Under the pieces are notes generated by a model, which did no database searches, was not told the origin of the DNA, and was given only the letters and a program-made list of their open reading frames with translations. 64,000 nucleotides of DNA, taken from the NCBI GenBank assembly GCA_040954595.2, contig CM082593.2:4278001-4342000 (forward strand). Reading direction: 5' to 3'. Below are positions 46,276-60,543 of this stretch, piece after piece. The stretch comes from Balanoglossus misakiensis. Its lineage: Eukaryota; Hemichordata. A program made the translations under genes and the position numbers. Each line of letters starts with the position of its first letter. The stretch's first letter is position 1.

Positions 46276-46531
46276 GTAAGTGCGTATTACTTTTGGGCCA
46301 CATTTGACACGCAGATAAAATTGCCAAGATTCAGCCGGTGATTGATTCTGTTATTTTACCAAGGTAGTGAGAATATCAGTGGTTGATGACTGTGCGGGTG
46401 CTGTGAATTGCTGTTAACAGCATGGTTTAATGTCTGCGAGCCGATGATTCGGTTACAGATGCCGTCCATCATCTCGGGGGTATTAAATTTATAAGAAATA
46501 GGGGAAAATACTAGCGACATAACAAAGTGCC

Positions 46532-46545
46532 GTTACCATGGTGAC
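46532..46545. promoter_or_regulatory. X-box-like palindrome 3 near the orphan gene start
   Basis: GTTACCATGGTGAC, a near-palindromic RFX-type site, lies between the putative 5'UTR exon and the ATG exon, in a CpG-rich segment (about 46540-46620). Confidence 0.5.
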
Positions 46546-46844
46546 AGTATCGAACGTGTGAAAGGTCGCGCGAGACGCACCGTGTGAACTATCGGTGCGG
46601 CGTACGCTGGACGCACAGGTGATCGATCATTGGTGTTTTCAAAACCATTTTCCGCATTAGAGCTCGTCAGCAGAGAAGCTTACACTTGTCGTGGAGACGC
46701 AGAACACGTAGATGACTGTCAAATCACTGACTTGAAAACAACCGCAGATTTCAGAGCGTCTTCTGTCGAGTCCCGAAACGGGTGATACAACGCATTCATA
46801 TAAACAGATATACCTCAAGATTGTGTGAAATTCTATCTTCACAG

Positions 46845-46996
46845 GTAGAATAGACAATATCCGCCGCTATCCACTGTCAGTATGAGACTGCCGCAATCTC
46901 CTTCAGGACGGGCTGAGATTCCTGACACCGGGAAAACCGGATCCACGTCAGCCATGAATGAAGAACCGTTCCCACGGGAAGCCGAGGAATATTCTT
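46845..46996 (+). CDS. Putative first coding exon of an unidentified gene
   Basis: TTCTATCTTCACAG gives a good acceptor ending at 46844, and the exon ends with T|GTAAGT (donor at 46997). Inside, ATG at 46882-46884 is the first Met after an in-frame stop (TAG, 46846-46848) and opens 38 codons rich in Pro, Glu, Gly and Ser: MRLPQSPSGRAEIPDTG, then MNEEPFPREAEEYS, ending in phase 1. The sequence is more GC-rich than its surroundings. I do not recognise the protein. Following exons must lie across a long intron, possibly beyond the window. It could also be chance. Confidence 0.4.
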
Positions 46997-47846
46997 GTAA
47001 GTAGACGGAAAAGTGAAAAACAACGACTTACGAGATTCTCTGATCGTACAGACCCATCTCGTACTTGTTATTTCTACACTTTTCCCTCTATTGTGTTTCA
47101 TTTGAAATGCATATCATGCCTCTTTTCATCGATTAATGCCATTATGTTACTGAGAGAGAGAAAAAAATAAGATGTGTCGAATTCACTTTCCAACTGCGTT
47201 CATTTCTTGCGGCGGAGATCGGCAAATATTCATTAGGGCTAGGAGATATTTATTACCTTATCAACCGAAATAGATGGGTATTGGCAGTTAATTCCCCTTC
47301 TTATTTTTCACTTTCTCTCAGTGCCGGGGGGTACAACCTCCGGATAATGACTGATCCCTGGGTTTTATCCGCTTCTTGATTTTGAAATATTACAGTTAGG
47401 AACATTTCAATGCGTTGCCATGAAATCCAGCACTTTACTTATATGGTTGTATATTTGCACATCTATTGTGGGCAGTGTCACGAGGGAATCGCTTAAGTCT
47501 TATAAATTGTTCCTTCCTGACACTGGCCATGTCATTGTCGAATTCAATGGGAATGAAAGATGCTTGTATATATCAGAGCATTGATATTTTCTGTTTTTAA
47601 TTAGTGGAACGCACTGGATATTGTAACAAGTGAAAACAGTAACCCAGTTTTTGGTTACTATTTTCACTCTTTCGCGTTTGAAATTAACCATGAGGAGCAA
47701 ATGGCTTGGTACTGTAGTCCAGTGAGAGACGTCAATGCATCAACGTCTGCTGTTGCTATACGACAGGACCTTTTATAATTAAACCATACCTGGAGCTTTT
47801 TTTATAGCCTCTATCGGCAGATATCCTCATTTCACATGGGTGTGTA

Positions 47847-48054
47847 CTGTAAAACACTTTATTTTCGCAAGCAACACATTTTCGCGAAATATGCGAGAGC
47901 CAAAATAGCGTGAAAATAACAATTCACGTAAATTTTCTTTGAAGATAACGATGCAGTGAATGATATAAGAGAACGCAACAATTAATACTCGCGAAACAGT
48001 GGCCTTCCTCGATATCGCGAAAATTTGGACTCGTGAAAATAAAGTGTTTTACAG
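47847..48054. mobile_element. MITE with ~20 bp terminal inverted repeats and TA target duplication
   Basis: CTGTAAAACACTTTATTTTC at the left end is mirrored by GAAAATAAAGTGTTTTACAG at the right end. TA flanks both sides (47845-47846 and 48055-48056). The 208 bp body contains several TCGCGAAA-type motifs and no open frame of note. This is a non-autonomous Tc1/mariner-like element. Confidence 0.9.
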
Positions 48055-48056
48055 TA

Positions 48057-51000
48057 TGTTGTAATTTAAGGCTAAAGAAAGGAAATTTCTCAACTTTGTA
48101 ACTTGAAGTAGAATCAAGAAGGGCTGACAGTGTGAAATTTAACACAAAATATAAAAACCTAAAAAGAAATGAAAAAAACCTAGAATATGAAACAATTTCT
48201 AGTTGAGCAAGTGCCCCAACAAGAACAGAGCAACGCAGGCATAAAAAATAGAACTTTCCTGAATGAAACCATCTTCAGATGTTGTCATTACTGCTCATTT
48301 GGATTCGAGTTGCTATGATATGCCTGTAGTGCGGGTGATTAGCAACGCGCAGTGACGTTCTCAATTAGACTACACATTTTTGGAGAGGTGACTGTTTTTT
48401 TATTTCACTCTGAATATGTACACTCTCTTCCAACTTTGTCCTTACCTTTACTCCGGGGTCATGATTTAAGATGAAGTTAATTCAGATTAATCAGGCAAGA
48501 TTTTCTCTTAGTCGAACGCCTAATTGACTATTATGTTGTTTTAGTCTTGGCATGCTTTTCCGCCAAAACGCGTCTCCCAATCTACATGTACAAACACATT
48601 TACTGGCCATCAATGCGAATATATGTCGACAGCGCGAGTATAGATGACTCGTGAATAGCCTGTAATTAGGCGTCTCCGAGTCTATTATGGCAGCCTTTTG
48701 AGGAATGTGATATTATGAAGAGGTGATACATGTAGTGTTTCATTGTTGAGAAGGTTCTGAGTAGACATATTTCGGTTAAATTCATTCCTTTGGATAGCTG
48801 CACTCTGATGCCTTTCTGTGCATATCTTTTTGAATGCAACGATTGGTTGAACTATTATTTAATGCAGTGGAGCAATACGGTAGTCTCAACCAGAATCTGA
48901 GAAGAGTTCAAATATTCATTTTAAAATGTTTTGTGTGTTCCTACTTTGTCTTTGGTGAGAATTATGGCTTTGATAACATTGTCAAGTGATATCATGCATG
49001 ATTGCCATTTTAGTATTGTCTAAAATATAAAATTGCATGTCCGTTGAGTCCCTATTTTTCAAAATAGTTGACAACAATGTTTGCCTTTCTTAAAATTGAC
49101 TTTAAGACATATGATAGGATTGATTTTGTCATGCTCATATACTCTGGCGAGAAAATCATTCATAGGTCCCTCGCTTTGGGATTTCATGTGAACAACGAAC
49201 GGAGGAAATTGTGGCTCAGGTTTCGGTTTACAGAGAGGGGATAATCCACCAGAGAAAAGCATCATTTTACAGCATTGTAAATAATTTAAAGGCAGTGTCT
49301 TCAAAATACACCATCCCTATACACTGCAGTTCATTATAAGTAATTGATTTGGTTCGTTATTATGGGATCTCAGGAAACAACTATTGTTTGTGTCCATGGT
49401 GTTCTTCTTATTTTGTAATTGATAGTGGAGTATTTCATATCCAAAAGAGATCTTTGAGCGACGCCGAACAGCAGTGTTTTTTGGTGTAAACACGGCTAAT
49501 TGGACGGAGAGGCTTGTAGATGTCAGTAGCGGTTGGAATTCACACATGCGTAATACATGAAACGGACATAAGTGCATGGTGTTAACCTTCTTCTTTTGTT
49601 GTTCCTTCTCAAAATCAATTCCTCTGATGTAGCTGCAGTGCTTTAAAGGTGTTGGGTTTCAACTTGACCTTGATGGCGGCTCTTGACAGTGCATAACATA
49701 CATGTATGGCCTGGTTAAACCATATATAGGTATATGTAAATTAGAGGCGTGTGTGGCCAATAACTGAATTTACTTACACTAGACAACAGATTGTCGTAAA
49801 CGCAACTCAACTCTTGTTCCCTGAATGCATGTTTGGCAGATAATAAAAGATTCTAAAATCTTAAAGTGCTTTCGATGAAAGTCTTAAAAAATATTCACGG
49901 TAGTCACCCTCGCTATCTGAATAATTCTGAACACGTTCCACAATATCTCTGACTTGTCGGGCCATATATCACACAGGCATCTGTGAAAACTTGGTGTATT
50001 TTCCAACGCACACACTTCACCACCCTCTGTCTCTTGTAATGTGAGAAACGTGTCAAAGTGGGGAGCCTAGATAAATGGTAAACACATGAAGTTGATATAC
50101 TTTGCATTGTTAATGATTTTCAAAGCAGCTGCGTTTGCTTTCAGATGAAACGTCATAGTTATGAGGAATCAAAGAAGGCACACAGAAAAAAACAGCAAAA
50201 TATTGACGCAGTTGTGCAATATCTGTATTTCTTGTGTCCGTCGTTTTTAAAAGACGCATATATATATATCCACGCTATTTCCATTATTAGCATCATTTGG
50301 CAGTTCAGGCAAAGAATTGGATACATCATTTATGAAAAAAGTAACGCTTCTCAAATTTCAACATTTGAAAATAAATTGAGGCTAAATAGGGCTTTTCCTC
50401 AACTGAGATTGAATCGTGACGAATACTAGATGCAACAGAAGCTCGTCAAACACACTGGGCATCGAATGTTTATTATTTCTCGGTGGCAAAGACACTGCTC
50501 AAACATTATAGTTCAAATCGTCACAGTGCTCTTAACAGTCTGGTTAACATATACTATCATAGAATTTTCAATTTTGAAAGTTATTTCATGCAGAGTATGA
50601 ATTGTTAAATAATTTGTTTTGAAGTGCTGCGACATCATACACACGATAGCGAACCTGCCATGGGCACATCGGCAAGTACGTCAGAATATGAAATATGAAA
50701 TATGAAAAATTTCAGAGCAAATTTCAATCAACACAAAATAAAACCAGATTTCGAGATCACACTATTAGTTTGAATTATTTTATAATTTGTAGCATTTTCA
50801 CGTAAATAGTATTTTTTTATCAATTGAGTGGGCGAATGACAGTTCCCAACGACGTGACGTTCATAATTCAACATTTACACTTAAATTAAACGTGGCTGTT
50901 ACTGAGTGCATGCTGTGCGTATTGTGCCCGCAACAGGCATTAGGAAAAGTGACAATTCTGCATTTATTTAATGAATGTAAGTTTTTTCGCTCGTCGAAGC

Positions 51001-51717
51001 TTTTGTGGACACAGCGGCAGAGCTGTCGGTTAAATATTGTCACTTTTTGACTGACAGCGTATTATAACCTTGTGGTGAAACGTTGAAACCATTGCTAGTA
51101 CAATGGCATATACACAGAGCTTGAAAGAATAGCTGTAGAAGTCTACTGGGAGTTGCAATATATCATAGATAGGCGCCCGTGATTCCTTCAGATTGACGTG
51201 GCTAGTACAAGTTAATGAGATAGGCCAAGGTCATAAAACTGTCATTCTGTTGTCAGGGTGTGAATCTGTTGTGTATATACTTCTGAAACTATGATGACGG
51301 ACAGAAATCAGTGAAACGGCATGTTAATATATATTAATGATTTAGAACATTCTTTCTGTGATAGTTATCGAATGCAGTTGTGTTCTCATTACCAATATAT
51401 GCCACCTGCATACGTGTCAGGTAAAGTTCACGATGGGGGATTAATCTAAATTAAGAAGTTCTGATGGATACACGTAAGAACTAATGTCAAAAGAATTAGA
51501 AAGCGTTCTCTATCCATATCTGGATGACTTGAGGAGCGGATTCGAATCAAGGTTAAGATCTAACGTGGATCAAGACCCTGTTACGTAATTGTACCTTGAA
51601 GTATCATCATCATTCACAGAGATTTCCTTGAGGCGAAGACTGTGTGTGAAATCCAAAATTATCCACCCTTTTTTTTAATCTCGGCTTATATAAAAGTATC
51701 ACCTATTCAACAGTCAC
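48057..51717. other. Non-coding stretch, no gene recognised
   Basis: Short open frames only, with no family resemblance and no consistent splice structure. Confidence 0.5.
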
Positions 51718-51731
51718 GTTTCCATGGCAAC
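51718..51731. promoter_or_regulatory. X-box-like palindrome 4
   Basis: GTTTCCATGGCAAC differs at a single base from the palindromic RFX X-box GTTGCCATGGCAAC. Confidence 0.55.
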
Positions 51732-53187
51732 CGTTATGCCCATCAAATGTACTTACTGCTATCCCAGAATGGTTACACTAATCTATTGAATTGTCACGGT
51801 AACAAATCCCACAGTAAGGTAGCTGTTTCTTCGAACGAAGTATTTTTGACGCTAATGTAATGTAATAACGATAAACTAAATTCGAAAAAAATACACTAGC
51901 GTGATCGTTTGAAGCAAGGTACGTCAAGGCTGTGTCCATTCGTGTGCTACCTCCCACTGGGTTATATTTTCGCTAATATTTTAAATGTGTGAAAGCATGA
52001 CGTTAGAGGCACAAAGACTCTAAGAAACCAAACAAAGTAACAATTGAATACTAAAGTCTCGCTGAAAAATGTACAGACGTGATGAAACAGACAGAATATG
52101 ACAGAGTAAAGATAGTATCATTAGTCAACAATAGTATGACTACAGGACATTTTGAAGCAACATTTGTACTAATTTACTCCTAAACTTACATTAAAACCCC
52201 CAACTGAAAGCTTTAGAAAACGAATAACCGATTCGACTAAATCTGTCGGAGAAACTGTGCTACACTTGGGGGAAAGACTTCGAAACTGAATGAACTGCAG
52301 CAGACGACGTCTTCCTTTGCGTTTTGAAGATTAAAGAATCGCGCAGAATGAATTGTAATGTAAGTGTCAAGAAGCGAATGCGCCCTCTAGCGACAAATCT
52401 TTGATATATTCACCTATACCTACCCACCAAACATCCAACCAACCATGTACCTACCTTCCTACCTATCAAAACTCTATTCCTAAAATCCTAAAATAGGCAA
52501 ACTTGTCATTGCCATCTACATAATGTACATGGATCACTAGTATATCACAAGCCTAAAATCTTGTTATTACGAACCGACAAACTATCAGTGTCACAGTTAT
52601 CAATCACAGCCGAATGGATAAGTCCAGCTCGACTGCCAGGGAATGGTGAAATTATTAATTCATGTATTCGATAGAGATTAAAACGAACCGTGCGCGTTAT
52701 GTTTATCGCTTGGAGGCAAGAATGTATTTCCTGTTCATTCGGCTCCCGGGGGGCTTCTTGGCTACATTGAAAAGAAATTATCTTGCTGCCTTATCTCGCC
52801 ACGTCACAAAATGAGGAGTCCTGTGCATTCTACTCACATTAGAAAGGTCTACGTCTAGCTCTGCGTGGTTGAATCGTGAGAACTTGACAGGAACGAAACA
52901 GCGTTTCCCCCTTCTTCAGTTTCATTATTCCTGGCAACAAAGAGGAAAAACCTGTTTGCACGTGATAGGTTATCGATTGCACGGCGTATTCTTTGACCCG
53001 TAATGGAGTAATGGACAGGCATAGCAGGGTAACTCGCTGCTTGATAATCACAATGGTTCATTCCTTCAGGCCATAGTGTCACTTTATGGAAAATGTACGT
53101 GTGCAGTGTGCGAGAATTAACTGCAGTGTTTTTATACAGCCACGACAGTGTACATTACCTTGCATTTGCGAATAGTAGTGTTGCTAA

Positions 53188-53288
53188 ATACATGTATGCG
53201 CATGCATGCACACATGCATATGTACCGTACATGTACATACACGCGTGCATGCATATACACATACATAAATATATACATATATACGTAC
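53188..53288. repeat. Alternating purine-pyrimidine tract
   Basis: About 100 bp alternate strictly between pyrimidine and purine with only two breaks (near 53225 and 53269), containing TGCGCATGCATGCACACATG and ATATATACATATATACGTAC. Such DNA can adopt Z-form or cruciform structures. The open frames here are artefacts. Confidence 0.85.
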
Positions 53289-53412
53289 CAACATGCATAG
53301 AATACTTTGTCATGCGCTTGTTTGATGTATGACCCCCAAACTATTTTCACGTTTTAAAATGTTCAATGCTCAAAATTACAAAAAGGAGCCACGCAAACTC
53401 TTAAACATAGTT

Positions 53413-53420
53413 TGACGTCA
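53413..53420. promoter_or_regulatory. CRE palindrome TGACGTCA
   Basis: Perfect 8 bp CREB/ATF site in a non-coding stretch, followed by GTGCGCGG. Motif evidence only. Confidence 0.3.
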
Positions 53421-53820
53421 GTGCGCGGAAGGGTCCTGCGAATTTTTGAAAAACAAAACCATCAAACAGATATGCAAATGAGACTAAATGAGACAAAAGC
53501 GACGGGTGAATTATTCACGCTGTGCGATATTACCTGTTCATGTCGGTTCAGTTAATTTCCCGTGGCGTAAACACATCTTAATCACAGGATCATTTTTTTT
53601 CAATCCTCCGTCAGTTCATGCTGTAGTCCAGTCCTTAAAAAAGCAGCGGGAGTTTTATTTTCCTCAAGGATGTTATTTTGAGAGTAAAGCCAGTCACTGC
53701 ATCTTATTTGTTAGGAGCATTGTATTAAAATTTGACTGCTTTATGCATCGCGTTGGTCTAGCTGTTCCGGCGAAATTCAACACAGGCGGGAAATGGACAC
53801 CTCGTTCAGCATCAGCTTGA

Positions 53821-56800
53821 CTGTTTGCGGTGGTGCAAATTGTCTTCTATTATCCAAAATCCGTCAAAGTCAGAACGACGTGTGGATTTATATAAATTTA
53901 GAGGTTGTCACACAACATGTTTGCTTCCGGTTATGATGTAATTGTCAGGAATGAAACTATTTGAAAGATTGTACGTCATTTGATATCATAGAATCTATAC
54001 CAGTCCTGCCTAGAGACACCGGGCGAAAACAAGATATTTAATATAAATAAGAGGCAAGACCTTGTTGTTTTAGTACAAGTCTATACATACTTGATTCATG
54101 TGGGACAGTTTTTCAGTGACGACGTTGCAAAGGAGGCTGGAGACTTAATGGCGTCAAATTTCTGGTGAAAACATCAATTTATTAGTTTAACGCATCTGAG
54201 GAAACACGAGGAAAAGCTCTTATCTCCTCTTTATCAGACTGTAAATCGACACTTTTGACACCCAAGAAGAGATATATCTCAAAATTGTCTGGAAGAAAAC
54301 AAGAATATTGATGAATTAAGCTCGAGTACCAGGGTACGTGAAATAATGCCAAAACCAAATATTTCATCGATGCGTATGATCTAGAAATTTGTCATTCATA
54401 AATCAGTAACAAACTCATCCTAAACTACCTTATCCCATGACTTCGTGTAAAAATCATTAATAAACATAGACGGCTCATGTTTCATTGGTATGGGGTATGT
54501 ACTTGCATGTGAATGCAACAGCTAGCTGATCTTGTCAATTTGCAACATTTTACAGTTTATCTTCAAACGTTTAAAATGAAATGTACTCATGCTTAAAAAT
54601 TAGGTAGAACACTTATTGGACTGGAACAAACAGCAAGGGCAAAATACACATACACACAGTAACGAAAAAGGAGCAAATCTCAAATCTTCAGGATTGAAGG
54701 CTTCGCGCGTGTGCTTTGCTGACAAATTGATACCGCTCGAAATTCTCTATTTTTGCATGTGATTGCGTACGATTATGTACACTCTTCAGAGCTGTACTCA
54801 CACCTTAATCAGTACGGTCATCCATCCATAAATGGTATGGATTCCGTGTCAGCCCAGCGGCATTTCCAGAAATTACAGCTCTCATCTTTTGATCGCTTTC
54901 TGCATCACACAGGAAATGACGCCATCTTTGTGCGTCAATCATGACAATTTAAAACATAATCTTTCCAAAAGAACCTCCTCGCAGGCAAAAACTTGAACTT
55001 GGAAAGTTGTATGGATATCAAGGCTCTTTGTCTCAGCTCGCCATCTGATGATGCTGAATTCTTGCTTCCATAGGTTCTTACTTCGTGTTGGGGGGTTTGG
55101 TGTTTGAGGTATTTACGACGGTAAGGTTGGTCGTGGTTATACAATTTAATGTCTTGTTGTCAATCCAAGGCCCATAGGAATGCTAAAAGTTCTTGTTGCA
55201 TAAGGCACAGCATTATTAATGATCAATGTCATGAACTCTCAGTAAAGTAAAACCAGCCCAGCAGCTAGCCAGTACTCCGTACGTGACTTAAAACTGTGAT
55301 CAGCGCCATTTCGCTACAGAAAATGGCATATTGCAGAATTTAAGGGTTTAATGTCAGGGTGTCGCAATGTATTTTGGGTAAAATGTGCTGCTTTTTAACA
55401 GGTGAGCTACAGAATAATCTCACAACATATTATACTATTTGTAAATTAATACAATTTGGATGAGTCGGAATTTTTAATTCCTGTTTCATTCTACTTTCAA
55501 CATAAACCGGCCCATCTCAATGTATTCGCGTTCCGAAACGCTTGAACATGGTAAGATCGTATTTCGGGAAACACAATACCAAATATAGCCATCTGTTCAA
55601 TTTGTTCAAAATTGTGTTATTAGTCGACTGAAAATGTTCCAGTATAGCCTCTAGATGTAATCAATTTTGAGTAGCAGTTTCCGGTAAACATGGCATCTTC
55701 TACGCAAAATTAAAATATTTTATTAACCTTCAAATATGATTACGAGAGGAAGTAAAATATCTCCTCGCCCTTTTTGACTTGTGGAGTTATGTGTCGCTTT
55801 TATGTTGATGATTTATGTTGGTAGATAAATTGAGTTGTAAACGGGGAATACACAAGCAACAAAAAAGTAGAATGTACTTGTTCATGGTGCAATTTTTATG
55901 GTGTGTCAATATTTGGTTCTTTTCGAAGGCTTTTATGTCGCCGCTGAAGTATGCAGCGCTGTATCTGCCGTCTGGTCGTCTCACAGTACTTCACTTTTGA
56001 GTGCATTGTAACTGAGTATGTATAGGCCGGCGGTTTATTTTTTCGGTGTCAGTTTAAACCACAGTAATTAAATAATATGTGCAATACAAAAGACATAAAT
56101 TCGTCAGATTAGCTCCAGGAAAGTGATTGGTATGAGACAGCTTTGAAATTGTTAAATGACTGAATGTATCTGTTGTTGCCCCTCCTTCAAGTAAACACAA
56201 GTCGAACTACATCAATAACTTGAAGAAGTACAGACTTGCTTATTACAAAAACAACACTTCTACAAGTTGGTTTATCAAACAGGTCAATGACCAAAAGATT
56301 AGTCAACAGTCATATGACCGTCTACTCAACGAATCACTGTCCAAAAATTCTCCCAGGTCCTTTTCAGTCCAATTACTCAAAGGCAGTTCGATACAGATTC
56401 TAAACAGTCATAAACAGTCACACTTGAGGGTTGATGTGTGATATTGAAAGCTAAAACCTCCGATGGCGCACTTGCCAGCTCGTCAGCCAATCACATTAAC
56501 CCTGAGCGCAGGATTGTAAACAGGGGTGTTCTTGGTTTACCCTTATTGTGGAACTTACGCTATCGTATTTGCCGAGTTGAGCTACAAACAAGGGACTTTT
56601 GGCAAGCAATTTACATATAAATTAGAAAACCGAGTAGCCCTGATCCCCTCCAACTGACCTCTAGGTGAAAATAGGGTAAAAAATGTTTGAAGTAAATCGC
56701 TCTAGATTTAGTATACTTTCCACTTGAGACATGCTTGACATCTTTCATCTATCACACCATTTCAATTAGTGGATTCCAATTTTTAAGATAAATAACCGGC

Positions 56801-59800
56801 AAAAGCTTATAAGATTTACCAACTAATTTGCCGTTAAGACCCTTTTCGCTGCAAAAGGCAGTTAACCTTATAAGGATCTACATTTCAGACATGTTCACAT
56901 TCTGAATCATAATTACTATTCAGTCGTAAGTTATTCTCAAATTCAATGATTTAGTGTGAGTTACCATCTTTTGCCTTGTAAGTAAAATTGAGAAAAATGT
57001 CCCGAATAAATTTGAATTAATTTTCATGTTACTTCTCAATTGAAGGTTTAAAGTTGACAAATAGTTTGACAAGACCTGTTTTGAGAAACCTTTGAGAAAT
57101 CCTTCTTGATATGAAATATTCAGGAATGAGTCAAATTATATATGCACAGTAATATAATACGAGTACATGAATACATGGATGCTTCACAAAAACAAGCAAC
57201 AAAATGACGTGACCTGTTTCATTTCGCCAATCACTCCTCGCTGCTATGAAAATATTTCTTGGTAAAAAAACATTGATAATGTACATTGGGGTTTTGAAGA
57301 TGGCAGTCTAAAAATGGGAAGTAAAGTTAAAAGGTTTTCATCACTGAGAGATCACGAGGTTATTGCATATCAACACCGTTACAGCTTGTATTGCTGAAAT
57401 TTGTGATTTAAATGAAGTGATCGTAAAATTGAGTGATCCTTTTTTGTGAAATAATGGACAACGATATATCTACTGGGGCTGTAATTTTCTCTGGGCGATA
57501 AAGTCTGACTAAAGCTGGTTTCTGCCACTGACGGCTTCGTTGTGAAATTGGACAGCAATTTAGATTGAAACTGCGTTCACAAAGTAAAGATACATAGTGT
57601 TTTCAGTTTAGAAACCCAAAGCTGAAAGAAGCTTAGTGATCATATGCACAGGCCGCTCGTCACATGGCAACTGTCGTCTGAATTTTGATTTGAGTTGACG
57701 GTGTGTCTGATTTTCACAATTAATCTTCAAATGCGTTTGTGCAAGAAGTAGCTGACAAGCATTCCGTCTTCTGCCAATATTGACGGAAATACTTGTCACC
57801 AGCTGCTGAATTCGCATACGTTATTCCTGTTTGTATTGCAGTCGCCATCTCTTGTACAAATTCAACCTGTCCTTTGAGTTATTCTGGAATATTTATCAAA
57901 GGTTAGACGCGTGTTCAATGAGAAAGTGCAATTAGTAATAAGTCCCGTGTTCCTGCCCAGGAAGTGAGGCGTCGTTCGAAGCCGTATTGGATGCAATGCA
58001 CGTTGTAATTACAGTTTTAATTTGCCTCGTATTAGTTTCGTGCATCGTAAAAGGCAGTTGGAAGGTGATGGCAAAGATTCAATGCTACTCACGGGAATAG
58101 GCAGCGGATTGATGGCCCCAATCCACGGCACAGATAGATATACGACTGTACATCATTGAGATTACGTCGGCATTTACAGTGTGGGCTTTGGATTGCAAAA
58201 ACCAAGCCACGGAAATATCTGACGTCCTAGCAGTTTCTCTTAAAATCTCCGTAGGAATATGATTCGTGTGATTCTGTTATATGGCTTGCAACACAAGTAC
58301 AGCCTCAAAAATCTCCATTTTTACAAAATAACAACCTCACAAAGTATCTTTCATACACTGCACGCTTGTTCTTACAGACAGGGTTCCAGAAAATAAGTTT
58401 ATTGTACTAAAATATACTTGTGTGGGTGTCACAGCAGTCAGTGTGATTCACGTATACAGAAAATTCATGTCGTTTCTTATTTCTGTGCACAGAGCACAAA
58501 GATAAGGTTACACCTTTGTTGAAATCCCACAAGGATTGTTGTGTTTTCAAAAAAGAAGATTGGTTAAAATTAGAGCACGTGATATGTGGTAAAGAGTCTA
58601 GTGTTTACTAAGGTGGTGAGAAACCTGCAGAGGAGGTTAAGGTGTTGTTCTTGCATGTTAATGCAGCCGGCCTATTCTATGTACTGTGTATGAATCACGC
58701 ACGCATAGTCAAATAAACTCATGCTGGCCCTTGAACTTTCCTGCTAATTGCCTTATTTGTCACCCAGGCCAGGGTTGACTCATCTCGGACTCTGTAGGTA
58801 AACAGCAACAGGTGAATGACTTCATGGTTTTAAAACTAAAATATTAGTGTCTTTATGTATCATTTTGGTAATTTTTTTGTTATTTCGGGACTTGCTATCT
58901 TTCTGAATGATACATGCTGAGTTAGTTTCCATTAGATGTCTTGTGACAATTTATGGGACGTACCAGAAATACGTTATCAATATGTTATGACACATGCATC
59001 ATGTTGGAAGAGTTACAACAAAACCGAAAATTGAGCATTTTAGTTATTGAAACAATAAAAATAACATCTCCAGTGTTGATAACAAAACTAAATTCAAGGA
59101 CTTAAGTGACTGTGATCCTTGAAGAGGTCGTGGTACATGTGCTATATTTGAAATGTCAGATACCTTGCGGAATAAACTGAACACATCTTTCTAGATACTT
59201 AAAAAGAGATTAAGTTCGACCCTGACCACTGTGTACATGTATATGCTTAGAAGCGAAATGAACAAAACTTATACCACGTTTGATTCTAAATGTAGCCTAT
59301 ACACCAACCCAATGTATTTGCCTATTGTACACGAAACAATTTTTAAATCTGTACAGCGGATGTAAACTAAACCCAACCGCGAGTCCTTTGCCATCAATCA
59401 GTGAGATTTTCAACTGTCGTCACGACTCCAACAAATCTTAATATTTAGCCGTGCGCTATGCCGCAATCATCAGTTGATTACCCGGCCCCGTGAGGTCCAT
59501 GATTGGTTGAACGGCATTTACTTTTTTGTTAGGTAAATTGGGGTCACGCTACAGGTCGGGCACGGTGGGTAAGGTAATTTGGTGTTTCGTTACACCACTC
59601 TTGGGTGAAAAATACGAACAGACAGAAGACACGATTCAAGGGGAATTATTGAGTGGGCGCCTGTTTGTTATTTCTGTTGTTCAGAATTTACAAAATACGG
59701 CATGAAGTCCCATTGAGCATGGCGTAGATAATATAAGTTTATACATACTTGTGTGTGTGGAAGTTAATAACTTGATTACATTAAGTATTTCCAGTTTGAA

Positions 59801-60543
59801 ATAATGAAATCATTAAAATATATAATAACAAGATGTTACTAACAGAGCATTGACGTTTACAACCCCAAAGTGATGCCTTGCCACATTATACTTGTCATCT
59901 TAGTTTGAAACTTCAGTTTCGTCATTCTATTGGATTGGAAGGTCCGCTAGACAATCATTTGGAACATCCGCATTACCGAATAACAAGTACACGGCAGCTG
60001 AATTTATTTGGCTTTGGAGAATGTGGTCTATGTCAGGTAGCTCTTGAAGTTGAAACATTAACAAGCTTCTGGGAACAGCACATAGAATGTAGGTCATAAA
60101 CACAGATTTAGAACAGTAGCAGACTTTGATTTTTCCCATCAAGAAAATTATTCTATCACATTCTTTATTTTTCATGCCGACTTGTGGGGGCGCTATATAC
60201 TAGATGGTGCGGATGAATTTGTTATAACTGTCCATAGCTGAGACGGACGCAGCTGTATCAAAATTCTACAGCCGTCCACCTTAAAGTAACCTAATCACTT
60301 GTTCACGTTTTACATCTACATTGTGAGTGCCCCTGTAAATCAAACCTTATCGGCAGAAACCACTGACTTGGACACAGTCCCAGCTCCACCCCACAGAAAT
60401 ACGTCTCAGACGCGGCATCTGGTTTTATGGTCTCTATTTCCGCTAATGTACTACGTCCGTTCCTGTTTACTTCACCGTCATTGTCAGATATCAATCTGTG
60501 GACCCTGCGAAAGACTTGCTACAAATCTCCACAGGCAGTTCTA
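53821..60543. other. Non-coding stretch, no gene recognised
   Basis: No recognisable exon, RNA gene or repeat family. It may be the inside of a long intron of the gene that seems to start near 46.2 kb. Confidence 0.5.

Noticed and set aside
50145-50429. CTTTCAG followed by ATG and a Lys-rich open frame
   Set aside because: Looks like an acceptor, but joining it to the phase-1 donor at 46997 gives an immediate stop, and the frame is AT-rich without family resemblance.
51536-51550. GGATTCGAATC resembling a tRNA B-box
   Set aside because: No matching A-box or cloverleaf pairing could be drawn around it.
53488-53820. 110-residue open frame
   Set aside because: No recognisable motif, no splice-site or composition support; length is within chance for a 64 kb window.
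57842-57901. Short exon-like segment (TTGTATTGCAG ... CAAAG|GTTAGA)
   Set aside because: Phase would fit the orphan exon, but it is only 60 bp, AT-rich and has no recognisable peptide.
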